Shown in pieces: positions 11,490-23,824 of a stretch of DNA of 64,000 nucleotides; within the stretch, counting starts at the first letter, position 1; each line of letters opens with the position of its first letter. Location of the stretch: contig NC_044918.1 in assembly GCF_003576645.1 (NCBI RefSeq), positions 26,539,307-26,603,306 of the forward strand. The letters run 5' to 3'. Both the position numbers and the translations under genes were made by a program. Under the pieces are notes generated by a model. The model was not told the origin of the DNA and searched no databases. It was given only the letters and a program-made list of their open reading frames with translations. This stretch comes from Ipomoea triloba. Its lineage: Eukaryota > Streptophyta > Magnoliopsida > Solanales > Convolvulaceae.

Positions 11490-14028
11490 TGTGACACCCC
11501 TAAAATTTCACGATGAGATAGGCATAAACTTAACATAAAAGCTAGCAAATCTCAGAACTAACAACAGAATAAATCAGAAGCATACTAATACTCAAACGGG
11601 TGTCATGCCACATCCAGGCAAATCTGAACCTAGATGCACAGGCTAAGAATCCACAATACTAATCCATAAGATAAAACAACTGAAATAGTCGATACATAAA
11701 ACATAGTCTAAGGCACACATGCCTGAAAAACATCTAAACAGTCCACTAGACTAAGCATAGAACGAAGTAGATCTATCTCTAGCGCGCTCTCGGCTCAATC
11801 TACTCCATACTTGGAAAACAGTTACGAAAACATTAGCAAAGAAATGCTAAGTAATCAACCACTCACACTCGTGAGAAATACATAGTATAGTATGGTTTGT
11901 AAATAGGTTTGCACACACGTATAGAATATACGCACCAACGAAACTGTTCTTTGTTTAAATCAGACGACTCAACAATAACAAGTTGAATGAATCACAAACC
12001 AAAGACACTTCCAAGTGAATTCAATATCAAATAACGAATGCATAAGACAACAAGTCTATAACAAGATACCAACTGAGTCACAAGTTCAACAGAATAACCA
12101 CAAGTGAAACCAACCAAACCCAACCCAATCTCACATCACTCTCTTAGAGTGACCCCAAAACCACAATACAAAGGATAAGATCCAAACCACAACCACCAAA
12201 CCATAATACCAACCACCATACCAATATCACAACACAAAGGTATAAAGCCCAACCACAGAGGCACGAAGCCCAACCACAGAGGCATAAAGCCCAACCACAG
12301 AGGCATAAAGCCCAACCATAGAGGCATAGAATGCCCATTACCACAGAGGCACGATGCCCGACCATAGAGGCATATAATGCTCATTACCACAAAGGCATAC
12401 AATGCCCAAACAATTGCTCTCATAATACCAACCACAAGTAAAGCCATAATTCCATCAAACACTTCCTAAGGATATTAAAGACTCAATAAGCCAAAGTAAT
12501 ACTCATAAGGACTCAATGTCTCCAGATACCAAATTCAGATTCATTCCCAAAGGAATTACTCCACCAACAATGCTCAACTCAGAATATGAACACAGTACAT
12601 ACTCAGTATAATAACCAAGGAATCAACCAACAATACTAACTCAATAAGTCAAGATAAATAACCAATGATCATGAATAATTACTCAACAACCAAGGTGGAA
12701 TACTCAACAATATGTTCAGGACAGATTCCAGAATTAAAGATGAAACAACAGAGTCAACAGACCATCAAACAATTACTAGAACAGAACCAGAATTTGAACT
12801 GAAGGAACAACCTCACGAAGCACCACATTCTGCCGAACCACACCACCAATACTGAAGGAACCCCCTCACGGAACACCTCATTCTGTTGAACCACTCCTCA
12901 AATAGTCACGGAACAAACCCACGGAACACTACATTCTGCCAAACCACTCCACTAGTCTTCTTACGGAACATTCCAACGGGACACATTATACCATTGAAAC
13001 GCACTGCAAGGACAACTTCAACGCACAAAATCCATACTTAGAACAGAATCCAGACTTAGAACAGAATACACGATAATCCAATCCAGAATAAGAAATATGT
13101 TCAGAACACACAGATTTCACATCTCAAAAGCCAAATAATACATGGAATCCATAACAATAAATACTCATACTCATCAAGATGAAAGGATAATGAACACAAG
13201 TCAATAGATCCACAATATAGGCTCACAATCCAACAAATCAAAGGCTAAAACACCAAGAAATTCCACAGGATTCCACAACACCAAATAATATTCATAGATT
13301 CATGAGTGAAAGTAGGTTTTAGTGTAACATGGAAGATTACCTCTTGAAGCTTATCAATCCAAAAGCAATCACCACTTCTATGCTCAATCCCTCAAGTCAC
13401 CTTCACCTCCTTGATCATCTTTACCCCAAGAAACCCCAAGGAAGAAATAATAAAAACTTATAAAAAGACTAAGAAATCATGAGAAGAAATGCAATCTACC
13501 TAAAGATTAATGCTTACCCAAGCACCATGATTCCTAAAAGAGTAACCTTTCTTGAAGTCTTGTTAAGATGAAGGATAGTGTGTGTTTAGGGTTCCTTGGA
13601 AATGAAAGGGGTGATGGGAAATCTTTTGCAGGAGAAGGGAAAAGCTAGGAATTATTGTTATAAGGCTTTTATATGAACTTTGGAAATCATTACATACATA
13701 GTGTGTATATATCATTAGGGTGTTAGGATAGAGTATGGGCTCATTAATAAGGAATGGGCTATCCACATTAAATATTAATTTAATAAATATAAAACATGGT
13801 CCTTCAAAGATTGGGCCATTAGATATTTAATTTAATATAAAGAATAAAAGATCCAATGGAAAATCCCTTACAAGATTAAATCAAGGAATTGGGCCATTTG
13901 ATTAAATAAATAAACTAGAGTATAGAATACATCTCTATTTAATGAAACAGAACCCAATTAATAAAATTAATCACACGGTAGGAATAATTACCGGAGTTTA
14001 AGGCTTGAATTTAATCCGGTGTATCACA
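11490..14028 (-). mobile_element. Solo LTR, 2.5 kb, nested in the Tat element
   Basis: The insert begins TGTGACACCCC and ends GGTGTATCACA, and is flanked by the perfect 5-bp duplication GGAGG (11485-11489 and 14029-14033). Removing it and one GGAGG rejoins the protease frame of the Tat element. Orientation is inferred as minus because, read that way, it ends GGGGTGTCACA like other plant LTRs and has a TATATAAAAGCC-like box. A related copy begins at 61922. A 20-21-bp minisatellite (AAAGCCCAACCACAGAGGCA) fills 12236-12410. Confidence 0.85.
12236..12410. repeat. About 21-bp minisatellite inside a solo LTR
   Basis: Units of AAAGCCCAACCACAGAGGCA, grading into AATGCCCATTACCACAGAGGCA. It explains the repetitive PLWLGFM-type ORFs on the minus strand. 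Confidence 0.9.
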
Positions 14029-14033
14029 GGAGG

Positions 14034-17000
14034 GCTCCATAAAGCTATTGGTCGAGCTAGGCACTTACCCAAATATTAAAACCATAGAGATGGAGTTTGT
14101 GGTTGTTCAGCTAGAATGTTCTCACAACGTGATCCTGGGGAGACCAGGGCTAGAAGATTTGGGAGCTTTGATATCTTTGCAACACTTGTGTATGAAGTTT
14201 CAGACACCCACTGGAGTCGGGGTCGTGCGGAGTGATTAGAAAGTAGCTCGTGATTGTTACTTGCAATCCTGTCGTAAGATGGGAAGGTCGGACCTTCGCA
14301 TTCATACCATCACTAAGAAGGAAGACTTGATGGAGCGTGCCTTGGAACGACCTGAGCCAGCAGTTGAGCTAGAGGAAAGTCGAGCTTGATCTGACCCACC
14401 TTGAAAGACGGGTGAGGATCGGGAAGGGCCTTTTAGAGGATGTCAAGGAATTAGTTGTACAAGTATTGAGAAAATACAGGAAAATCTTTGCATGGGGACT
14501 AGAAGATATGCCAGGGGTAGACCGATCAATAATCACTCGTCGATTAGATGTAGATCTGACCTACCGACCTATTGTTCAAAAGAAAAGGCACATTTCTACT
14601 GATCATCGGGAGTTTGTGAAGAAGGAGATTGATGTATTGCTCGTTGTTGGGCACATTTGGGAGGTTAAGTATCCTAAATGGTTGGCCAATGTGGTATTGG
14701 TCCCAAAGCCGCATGCATGGAGGATGTGTGTTGATTACACCGATCTAAACAAAGCTTGTCCTAAAGATCAGTTTCCGCTCACAAGGATCAACAAGATGGT
14801 AGACGAGACAACTGGATGTGCTTTACTGAGTTTCATGGATGCCTTTAGGGGTTATCACCCGATTTTTATGCATGTGGTTGGTGAAGAAAATACTGCCTTC
14901 GTGACTCTGGACGGAGTATATTGTTACCGAGTCATGCCCTTCGACCTAAAGAATTCTGGTGCGACCTATACCAGAATGGTGTCTCAATTGTTCAAAGATT
15001 TGTTGGGCAAGTCCATGGCTGCTTATGTTGATGATATGCTGGTGGTGAAAGGTCCTGGAAAGTTTAGGGTCGTTATTGATATGCATTCGCCTAAGACCGT
15101 TAAAGAGTTGCAGCGTCTCACAAGTCGACTGGCAGCATTGAGCCGATTCCTTTCTAAATCGACCGACCGTTCCCTACCTTTCTTTGATGCTTTAAAAGCA
15201 AGGGAAAGATTCGTGTGGACTGCTGAGTGCCAAACCGCCTTTGAAGGTCTCAAAGCATATCTGCTTTATCCTCCACTATTGTCCAAACCGGTGGAGGGCG
15301 AGGTACTATTTCTCTATTTAGCCGTCTCTTAGCAGGTCGTTAGCTCGGTGCTTATCCAGGAAGATGATAAAGTTCAGCATCCAATATACTATGTGAGCAG
15401 GGTCTTGAATGCTTTTGAAGTTCACTATTCATCACTTGAAAAAGTGGTATATGTGTTGGTAATGACGAACCGGAAGCTAGTCTGTTATTTTCAAGCTCAC
15501 CCCATCCGGGTGTTGACAGATCAACCGTTAGCTGGAGTGCTAAAAAAACCTGACCTCTTCTGGCCGGTTAGTCAAGTGGGCCGTAGAGCTTACTCAGTAT
15601 AGAATCGAATACCAACCACAACCAACGATCAAGGCTCAAGTGTTGGCCGACTTTATAGTTGAATGCACGGCTCAAGAATCAAAGGATGACTTTGTGCCCA
15701 TTCCCGAGTCCGATGGATGGTGGGAAATGCATGCTGATGGTGCTTTAAGCCAAAAACACCATTGGGGGGGGAGGGGGGGGTAATGCTAACTACCCAGAAG
15801 ACTTCTGATTGTACTATGCTTTGGAATACCAATTCAAAACTTCTAATAATGAAGCTGAGTATGAGGTCGTCCTTGGCGGGCTGCGAGTAGCTAAAGCCTT
15901 GGGAGCCAAGAAATTTCGCATTCGAACTGACTCACATCTGGTGGTCGGGCAGGTGAAAGGGTCTGATGAGACTAAAGGGGAAAGAATGAGGCGATAGAAG
16001 GAAACGACTGAGGGACCCCTAAAGGAGTTCCAAGCCTATGAGATTGATCATGTTCCAAGAGCTGAAAACTAGGGGCTGATGTTCTGTCTAAGATAAAGTT
16101 AGGTGGAATACCAGATTGCTTAGTGAGCATTTTTCGGAAAGAAATAGTGGAGCGACCAAGTATAGAAGCTCGGGATGAGAGTGCGGAGAAAGTCAATGTA
16201 ATAAATCGGCAAGACTGGAACCAAGGGGAAAGTGATGAGGAAGAGGAAATTACTCCAGAGGCCCAGTTCTTGGCCGACCTTATCATGTACAAAGAAAAGG
16301 CCGAGCTTTCTGATGACCCGACAGAAGCAGCTAGAATCAAGAGAATGACACCATCCTATGTTATGCAGGATCGAAGGTTGTACAAGAGGTCTTTCGGGGG
16401 ACTCCTCCTATTATGTTTATTCCTGGCCGATGCCAAGAAAGTGATGGAAGAAGTGCACTCATGTATTTGCTCGGCACAGCAAGGCGCTCATATCTTGGCA
16501 CGAAATTTAGTGTTGCAAAGATATTATTGGCTGACCATAGTCAGAGACTGCATCCTGAAGGTGGCAAAGTGTCCCGTTTATCAGCCCTTTGCTCGGAAAA
16601 AAACAAGACCAGCTTTCTTCTTTACGCCGGTTACCACTGACATCCCCTTTGCAAGATGGGGGTAGATATGTTGGGTCCAATACCAGTCGCGCCAGGGCGA
16701 CACGAGTTTTGCATAATCACCGTGGACTATTTCACCAAGTGGGTGGAAGCCGAGCCATTTGTCACCATAACCGAGTTTTAGTGCAGAAAGTTTCTTTGGA
16801 AAAACGTGATTTGTCGGTTTGGTATTCCTGAACATCTGATAAGTGACAACGGTCGGCAGTTTGATTGTCGGCCCTTTGTTGAGTTCTGTGAACAGTTCGG
16901 AATACGGCACACCAAAGTGTCCGTGGCTTACCCTTAGGCGAATGGTCAGGTAAAGAATGTTAATCGGACCATCGTGGATGGAATACGAAAGAAGCTAAGC

Positions 17001-17282
17001 AACCTTGGAGGAAGTTGGGTGAGTGACCTAGAACGAGTGTTGTCGGCCTACCGCACGAGTCCGCGAAGGGCAACTGATGAAACACCCTTCTCCTTAACAT
17101 ATGTGTTTGAGGCTAAAGTGCTTATCGAAGTGCTTGAACCTAGCAGCCGAGTCTTGCAGTACACTGATGAGGCGAATGAGGGAAGTTTGCTGATAGAGAA
17201 GAACTTCCTAGAGGAAGAAGAGATGTAGCTTGGCGTAGAATGGCCGAGTATCAGAGGTCGGTGAAGAGATACTAGGACAAGC
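14034..17282 (+). pseudogene. Tat-lineage pol: protease, RT, two RNase H, integrase (broken)
   Basis: In order: end of protease (ILGRPGLEDLGALIS, 14130-14180), reverse transcriptase at 14412-15332 with FMDAFRGYH and the active-site motif YVDD near 15025, a first RNase H (PIYYVSRVLNAFEVHYSSLEK, about 15380), a second archaeal-type RNase H (WWEMHADGAL at 15720, then KTSNNEAEYE at 15838), and integrase (zinc-binding region near 16480-16610, C-terminal part 16974-17228 with LSAYRTSPRRATDETPFSLTY). The double RNase H is the mark of the Tat branch of Ty3 elements. After YVDD the RT jumps from VVKGPG straight to the MHSPKTVKELQRL block, so roughly 40-45 residues are missing. Many stops and frameshifts follow; the 3' LTR is absent. 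Confidence 0.8.
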
Positions 17283-17574
17283 GCACCAAGTGTTGCTACG
17301 AGAGTAGAGCTTGTACACTAGCCACACATTCACACACTTGATGCTAGTACGAGAGTATTTCGGGTATTAAGGAAAATTTATGCTTTGTGTTCTTGTTTGG
17401 GCAACTTTAGGTTGGATTGCCACGAGAGTGGAGTTCAAGGTGAGGTTGCAAGTCCAAATAGCTACAACAGTGGTATTTGGACACTTTTGTGCATCTCACT
17501 TACCCTATGCCTTGTTTTAATCCACTAATCCTTAGTAGAATATGACATCTTAGCTTGAATCAACCAAGTCCCGA
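17283..17574. other. Unassigned stretch after the Tat element
   Basis: Non-coding; it contains repeated words such as ACGAGAGTAGAG / ACGAGAGTGGAG at 17298, 17349 and 17422. I do not recognise a family. It ends at the CACTA terminus. Confidence 0.4.
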
Positions 17575-20500
17575 CACTACTACAAAAATACATTTTTACG
17601 TAAGTTATTTTGGGCATACGACGTCTATTATTTTCCGACGTAGTTCTAGCAAACTTTATAAATAAATTATACGACGTCGTTTTTTTAAAAATCGACGTCG
17701 TATGTCATTTTTTAAAAATAGAGATACGACGTCGGTTTTTCCAAAAAACTAACGCCGTATCTCTATTTTAAAAAAAAAAAATAGATACGACGTCGGTTTT
17801 TTAATTAAAAAAACTGTATAATATTTTCTGTCCGGCTTTTTGCCGCCTAGTCGCACCCCGTATCAGTTCTTCTTCTACTCAATGTTATTGCCTCTTGTTG
17901 ATGTTAGATCATGGAGGGTGGATGGTTAGATCAGTTGGTGAGATTTGTAGGCGATGAAAACTGTTGGAGTAAAGGTTATAGAGGGTTAGATCAGTTGGAG
18001 TAAAGGTTATGCTAATATGCCTACGTTTTCCTCCTCCTCTTCTTCTTCGACCTGCCTAACTGCTCCTCAACCACCTGGAGAAGATCGATCAGCTTGCTGG
18101 AAGGAATATATACAAAGCCGCTAACTGCTCCTCAGCCACGTTTTCAGAATAGTTGCTGCCTTAACTACATAAAAACAATTTCAAAAAAATAGCTTCTCAT
18201 ACTACTAGAAGGAATATATACAAATAGAGAGGGAGAGAAATTTGCAGGAAGATCTTCTGCTAGAAGAAATCAAAGGCTTAGTCGACTAAGGAATCGCCGT
18301 CGAAGGTTGTGGAGGCCGTCGACTTGCAGGAAGATCTTCTCACTCTCGTTGCCTTCCATTTTTGGTCGCCGTCGTACCTGCTATGAAGTCGTTGTGGAGG
18401 CCGTCGACTTGCTGCTGTATGTGGAACGAAGACTTACTGTTGCTGCTCTTGTACGTGGAACGAAGAAGAGTAAAAGAGTGTGCGTTTACATTTACGATCT
18501 GATCTATGTTATATTAAAAACAATCGCAAGTGTTTACGTTTTTCTTCTTTTTTTAAAAAAAAATTTATTCAGAACATATGGCGTTAAGTCTTTAACTTTT
18601 GTAAATAAATTATTTATAACATACGACGTCGGTTCTAGGGAGAATCGACGTCGTATGTGTCACGCCCCACTTCTAGGACATGACCCGGTCGTATCATTAC
18701 ATGAAAACCTGTAACAATACGAAGCCTAACCATACATACCTCTCGAAACCTTCATAACAACACTTGAATACATAATAATTCCACAACAAAGAACTAGTTC
18801 TTCCCAAAACAGTCATCAATTCACCACTATTAAATATTTACAATCAATAGTAGTATGTCCAAAATGCATCACAAGCACTAAAATCAAGCACAATGATTTA
18901 CCAGAAATACAAATGGTCGAAGGGAATATCCGAATAACCAAAAGCTCGTGATATGCTCCAATACTAGGACTAAGTTTTCTCCTAGTTTCAAAAGTCAGCT
19001 TCGAGACCCCACCACTTGCGCATCATGCTATTCACATATCCTTAACTACTCTGAAACATGAGGAAAAATACAAATAATAAGCTAATGCCCAGTAAGTGAT
19101 ACTCTTCTCAACCCGGATCAAGTAACCTTAATAAAAGACAATAAGCTTTAGAGTAATTTAATAGGTGCAAATCACGATCTTCAAACTGTATCGAAGCCAT
19201 ATAATTCCATCATACCATACACAGGTTCTCCAAAGTAGAAACTTTAGCTTTAGCTACATGAGCATCAACATTATTTCATAACACAATACTTCAAAGCTCA
19301 AATCATTCTTTAACCCATGACTTATTGGCAACCTACTCCCACCATTATACCTTGTGGCATAGGCCATTATTGGTATAATGATCTAAAAAGACTCGACGAT
19401 TCGGAATGAGTCAGGCTCGACGATTCGGAATGAGCCGGATGGAACGTTCCAACAAATAATTCAAAAGTAAAGACTCGACGATTCGGAATGAGTCAGCTCG
19501 ACGATTCGGAATGAGCATTTAGGAACGTTCCAAGCCAAACAAAACAAATAACAAATTGTAGGTTGCCTCATGAGTTTAGTCAAACATTCCAAATAATTCT
19601 TATAATCAAATGTCCCATTGTAGCAAAATCGTTTCCTTAACATACACCACATAACAAAGTGCATATCCAAAAGTAATATGAAATCCGTATAGCTCATAAC
19701 TTGGCAAAACAAATCTGACTTCATAAACTAATAATTGCCAAATAACTTACTTGATCATCTCTTATAGCAAAACCCCTTAGTACAAATCACACTTACAATT
19801 AAAGTCCAAAAGGTCATGTTCACCTATTCACAAAATCCATACTTAGGCATGCCCAAAGATATCTATAATCAAGTTTAACAGTCCCAAAAACATATCATAG
19901 CACTTCTTCAAACATATACTTAAAAATTAATAATAATAACTCATAAATCGCATAATAGTGAACTCACACTTTAACAATCATAAATAGCTTGAGTCATACT
20001 ATATCAAAAGCCCAACGTATTGTTAACTCAAACTAACCCTAAAATGGGTATTCCAATTGGTAGAGATTCCAAATAAGTTATGGGTTTTGCAAAATAAGGA
20101 GAGAAGAGTTAACCACTTACCTAAACACATCCAAATCTTAGCTATTTAGCTCACCCAAATACTCATTGTCAAAATCCCTAACATTTTCGAAACATCAATC
20201 TTAGGGCTCTAATGATAAACCCAACTCAAAAAGAGTGAAATATGGAGGTCAAACTTACCTACAATACTCCAATTACTTGAGACCTAAGCTTGAAGAAGAT
20301 GGAGCTCAAAGATTCAAGAAGTTTCCTTCCCTTATCTCTCTAGTCAATCTTCTTATCCTTTTTCATTCAAATGAGATATTTATCCAAGATGAAGTGATTC
20401 CTTAGCCTTTAAGAGTAAGGAAGGGTAATTTGGTAATTTTATCCAATATCATATTTAAGAAACTTTGACTTGTTGACTTCATTTAATAAACATAAATATA

Positions 20501-20715
20501 ATTACTTTTCTAAAAATATGAGTATTACAGTATGTCTTTACGTTTTTTTTTTAATTTTATTTAGAACATACGTTGTCGGTTCTCTTTAATTTTAAAAAAA
20601 TATATATTAAAAACATATGACGTCGGTTTTTGCCAAGAACCGACGTCGTAAATAATATATACTATTTTTTTTTATTTTATTGACATATAACGTCAGTTTG
20701 TCAAAATTTGTTATT
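17575..20715. mobile_element. CACTA element remnant, split by a solo LTR
   Basis: CACTACTACAAAAATAC starts at 17575, the usual form of a CACTA terminus, followed by subterminal units of TACGACGTCGGTTTTT. The same units continue at 18620-18657 and again at 20565-20650, on both sides of a later insertion (18658-20529). No transposase is visible; 17830-18560 may be degraded interior. The right terminus is not present, so the element is truncated or internally deleted. Confidence 0.6.
18658..20529 (-). mobile_element. Solo LTR, 1.9 kb, nested in the CACTA element
   Basis: The insert runs from TGTCACGCCCC to GAGTATTACA and is flanked by GTATG on both sides (18653-18657 and 20530-20534). Read on the minus strand it goes TGTAATACTC to GGGGCGTGACA, the usual pattern for plant Ty3 LTRs, so minus is the likely orientation. 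Inside at 19380-19530 a tandem motif CTCGACGATTCGGAATGAG occurs four times. There is no coding capacity. Confidence 0.8.
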
Positions 20716-21202
20716 TGCTAAACCATATCAACCAAACTCATTAACGATAGGTCTAGCTTCTAAAAGAGTAGTTTTAGCTTGTGTTTAACTCCACATAACA
20801 TCAATTCCTAACATTACAAGAGTCATCTCCAGTTGAATGGTATCTTAACCATATACTGTAATTTGATGCTTGATGCATGCGTGAAAAACGTCATTATCAG
20901 GGTGTTTACCGAGTACTAGGGTTACGCCCTGTTTTGTGAAGCACTTGGCATGAACTTATCCCGGGTACTAGGGCCTTGTGTCCTATTGGTTAATGAGTGG
21001 TTATATGAATTTACCACTAGGGTTGTATACCTTGTTTTGAGAGGTAGTCAGTAGAAACATATCCTGCCTACTTGAGCTTTTAACTACTCATTGGGGCTTG
21101 GAATCCTCATGTAGGAGTGTGCACACTTAAGGTTTGAGTCCAGTTTCCAAATGTATGGTAATTTTTTGGAATGTTCCCATTATGGGATATTGTTCTTCCA
21201 TA
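20716..21202 (+). mobile_element. LTR fragment related to the 58177-61251 solo LTR
   Basis: The segment shares ACCGAGTACTA-like words and a GTGTGCACACTTAA block (about 21117) preceded by GGAATCCT, in the same order as 59800-59870 inside the 3.1 kb solo LTR. The similarity is partial. Boundaries are not visible. Confidence 0.35.
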
Positions 21203-21480
21203 CACTAGTACAAAACTGCAGATCCGCTACTATTGTAAAAGACTTTTCGCTGCTATTGTACAACAGTAGCAGATGGGAGAGTCACTAAATGTCGTTGACT
21301 TTCTGGAACGGTAGCGGATTACTATTTATTTTTTTTAATATTTGGTCATCCGCTACCGTTCCTAGCTAAGAACGGTAGCAGATGATCTATAAAATAAAAA
21401 ATAAAAAAATCATCCGCTACCGTTCCTAAGCGGATTAGTATTTAAAAAAAATATTTTATTTATTTTAATTAAAACCCCTA
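21203..21480. mobile_element. End of a second CACTA family
   Basis: CACTAGTACAAAACTGCAG starts at 21203 and is followed by palindromic subterminal repeats of GATCCGCTACTATTG and CATCCGCTACCGTTC / GAACGGTAGCGGAT (21220-21435). These differ from the ACGTCGG repeats of the other CACTA family in this window. The opposite terminus was not found between here and 25400. The following 21481-22085 is AT-rich; a splice-like exon may lie at about 21775-21860 on the minus strand. Confidence 0.6.
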
Positions 21481-22085
21481 ATTTTTTTTAATTCATGTAC
21501 CTGCTACAATTTAAAATCCATATCAACGCACTATATCTAACACAATATTATCATTAAGACTACCTAATACTATCAAACTAACACCAAACTTTATATCATC
21601 ACACAATTAAATTATTATCAAACTTTATACTAACACAATACTTTAAATCATTACACTTGAACAGAGTCCTATCATCGAAAAACAATACTATGATCAAAAG
21701 TAAACTATTAGCTACTATTTGTGAGTTAAGGTAACAATGTAATGTATTTTTAAAATCTCAAGAAGCCTACTTCTCAAAAGAGAGTGGATCCAAGCTTTGC
21801 TCTTCTACAAGATGCTCCACAGTTTCAATAACAGTTCCTGCCTGTAACAATAAGAAATTTCCACCTTAAGTAATAGACTTCTAAAGCCCTATTGTAATGC
21901 ATTTATCAAAGATATTCTTCACAGGGTCCTTAGTGCTTAGCTCACACAATAGATTAACATGTAGCCAGCCAACAAACAAAAGCTAGCTAGGGAGGTTCTA
22001 GATCAGACCAAGCATTTGAGAAACAAGTGAAATTTATGATAAGTAATAACGATCTTAAAACGAAAGGAACTTAGAATGAACTTAC

Positions 22086-22957
22086 CATTTTCACGAAGGT
22101 AGAAATCCCCAACTCCTTGGAATACCTTACTGTATAATAAGCTGCTCCATGACATGATAGGTCGGGGATACGGTTGTACACTGGGAACATCATCCTTATT
22201 ACATATAAAAGTTGCAAATATTGTCCCATGATCAACTATTACAGTACCTCCACTTGATAACTGGTATCTTGTCTCGTAAAACATAATTGATTTCAAGAAG
22301 TTCAGTGGGATTGCTGTAAAAAAATAAAAAATAAAAAATAAAAAATAAAAAAAAAAGCTTACAAAAAGAAATCTTTGATGAAAACATACAGAAAACACTT
22401 AATGAAAAGCAATCAAACTTCAAACTAATTGCAATGCCAAAAGTAATTAGCTAAAGGTAAAAGCTTTGGAACTCTATCATCAAATCCTTCATGTAGAGAC
22501 AGACAGATCCATGACATATTGGCATCACAATTATCAAATATTCAAGCTAAGATGATATACATAACATCAACCATTCCTCCTCATAAATTCAGCAAGCCCA
22601 ATATTGTATCCACTTAAAAAAAATTTCTTTTAGCAATTAATCAATAAATTCATCTAAGATTTTGTAGCTTAAATTATTCATACACATAACCTTATCATGT
22701 TCAACACGATCGGTTGTTAGCATTAAGTGATCAGCTTCATTTTCAAATGCAATAGAAATCTCGGTGAGTAAAGCTTACCCAGAGATACCCATAACAATGG
22801 TGGGTGTGTTTGTTCCATCATTAATGATGCACCAATTATCGGATGAAGTTCGTAGCAGCCGTTCCTCAAGGTGCAGTTGCTGCAAAATGGGCACTCCTTT
22901 TAGCTTCACAAGATTCAGCAGTGGAAGCCCAACATTTCTAGGTTGACCCAAACTCAT
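22086..22957 (-). pseudogene. Lipoate/biotin protein ligase-like gene fragment, frameshifted
   Basis: Two minus-strand exons are recognisable. Exon a (22957 down to 22779) reads from MSLGQPRNVGLPLLNLVKLK to DGTNTPTIVMGIS; exon b (22313 down to 22086) reads GNPTELLEINYVLRDKIPVI, then, in another frame, GGTVIVDHGTIFATFICNKD to FQGVGDFYLREN. They are joined by a GT-AG intron with matching phase. This is the start of a plant lipoate-protein ligase A-like protein. The frame breaks after VIK, where about 10 bases are missing just before the GGGTV substrate-binding segment. The following exons, which should continue into the FGNRKFGGNAQ region, are absent. It lies close to a CACTA end, so transposon capture is possible, but a plain dead gene is not excluded. 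Confidence 0.65.
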
Positions 22958-23544
22958 CGAAATGGTGTGGTCAGTAAATTGGCATAAAAATGAATTCAAA
23001 CAAAACAAGGTTGAATCAGGCTGCTTTTGGTTACTCCGGTTGGGCAAATAAATTCTTGGGCTCTATTACTCCCAGTTGTAGCTCTATATCTGCCTATTGA
23101 GGAAGCGAAGTAGGCCCTATTGCTTAAGGCCATTATAGGCTTTGGCTTAGGTATTTGTAAAAAATAAAACAACAAAGGAAGGGGGATTTCAAAAGCACTT
23201 GAACATTTAGATTTGCTACCAAACACAAATAAAATGAAAATTCAAGGATTCTTCAAACACTTACACTTTTCCATCCAGTTACATAATAGATAAAGGAAGG
23301 AGGGATCTAATTATAGAAAAATCAAGGATGAAGAATAATAAAAGATGTAACTGAACAAACATCAAACAACCAACATGTCCCCCACATTGGAGCTGTGCTG
23401 AGAATGAAATTAAGGCTCTCATGTATTGATTCCTGCATTTCCTTCTTTCCACCATGAAATGCACCTTTCATCCACCCTGCAGAAAATCTGGTTGCTTGAG
23501 CTCAACATTCTTTCATTAGTGACAGTAAAATCTAAAATCAAGTT

Positions 23545-23549
<5 letters not shown>
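22958..23549. other. Unassigned DNA upstream of the ligase fragment
   Basis: A minus-strand open stretch at 22996-23226 continues into the ligase-like exon's upstream side and includes a splice-acceptor-like TTACAAATACCTAAG, but I recognise no family. The rest is non-coding. Confidence 0.3.
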
Positions 23550-23611
<62 letters not shown>

Positions 23612-23627
23612 GTATATATATATATAC
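23550..23627. repeat. (TG)n then (TA)n microsatellite
   Basis: About 24 TG units run from 23550 and grade into TATATATG repeats up to about 23627. The short plus-strand ORF over it is low complexity. Confidence 0.95.
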
Positions 23628-23824
23628 TGAATTTAAGGTATTAACTTAAATATGATTTAATTTTGTTAAGTATTCTAATCTTATGTTAACTGATTTTAAA
23701 TTTCAAACTAATTTTTTTTTTTTTAAAAAAATAAGCAGGAAAATGACACTTTTATTTTAATACGGAGTATATAGATATAATATAATATAGATATATAGAT
23801 ATAGATTTTGTAATAACTTTCAAA

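Noticed and set aside
12136..12462. Membrane-protein-like ORF (PLWLGFM repeats)
   Set aside because: Product of the minisatellite inside the solo LTR; no start or codon context of a gene.
18307..18714. 135-codon ORF inside the CACTA remnant
   Set aside because: It runs from degraded element sequence into the solo LTR boundary at 18658, so it cannot be an ancient gene; no motif.
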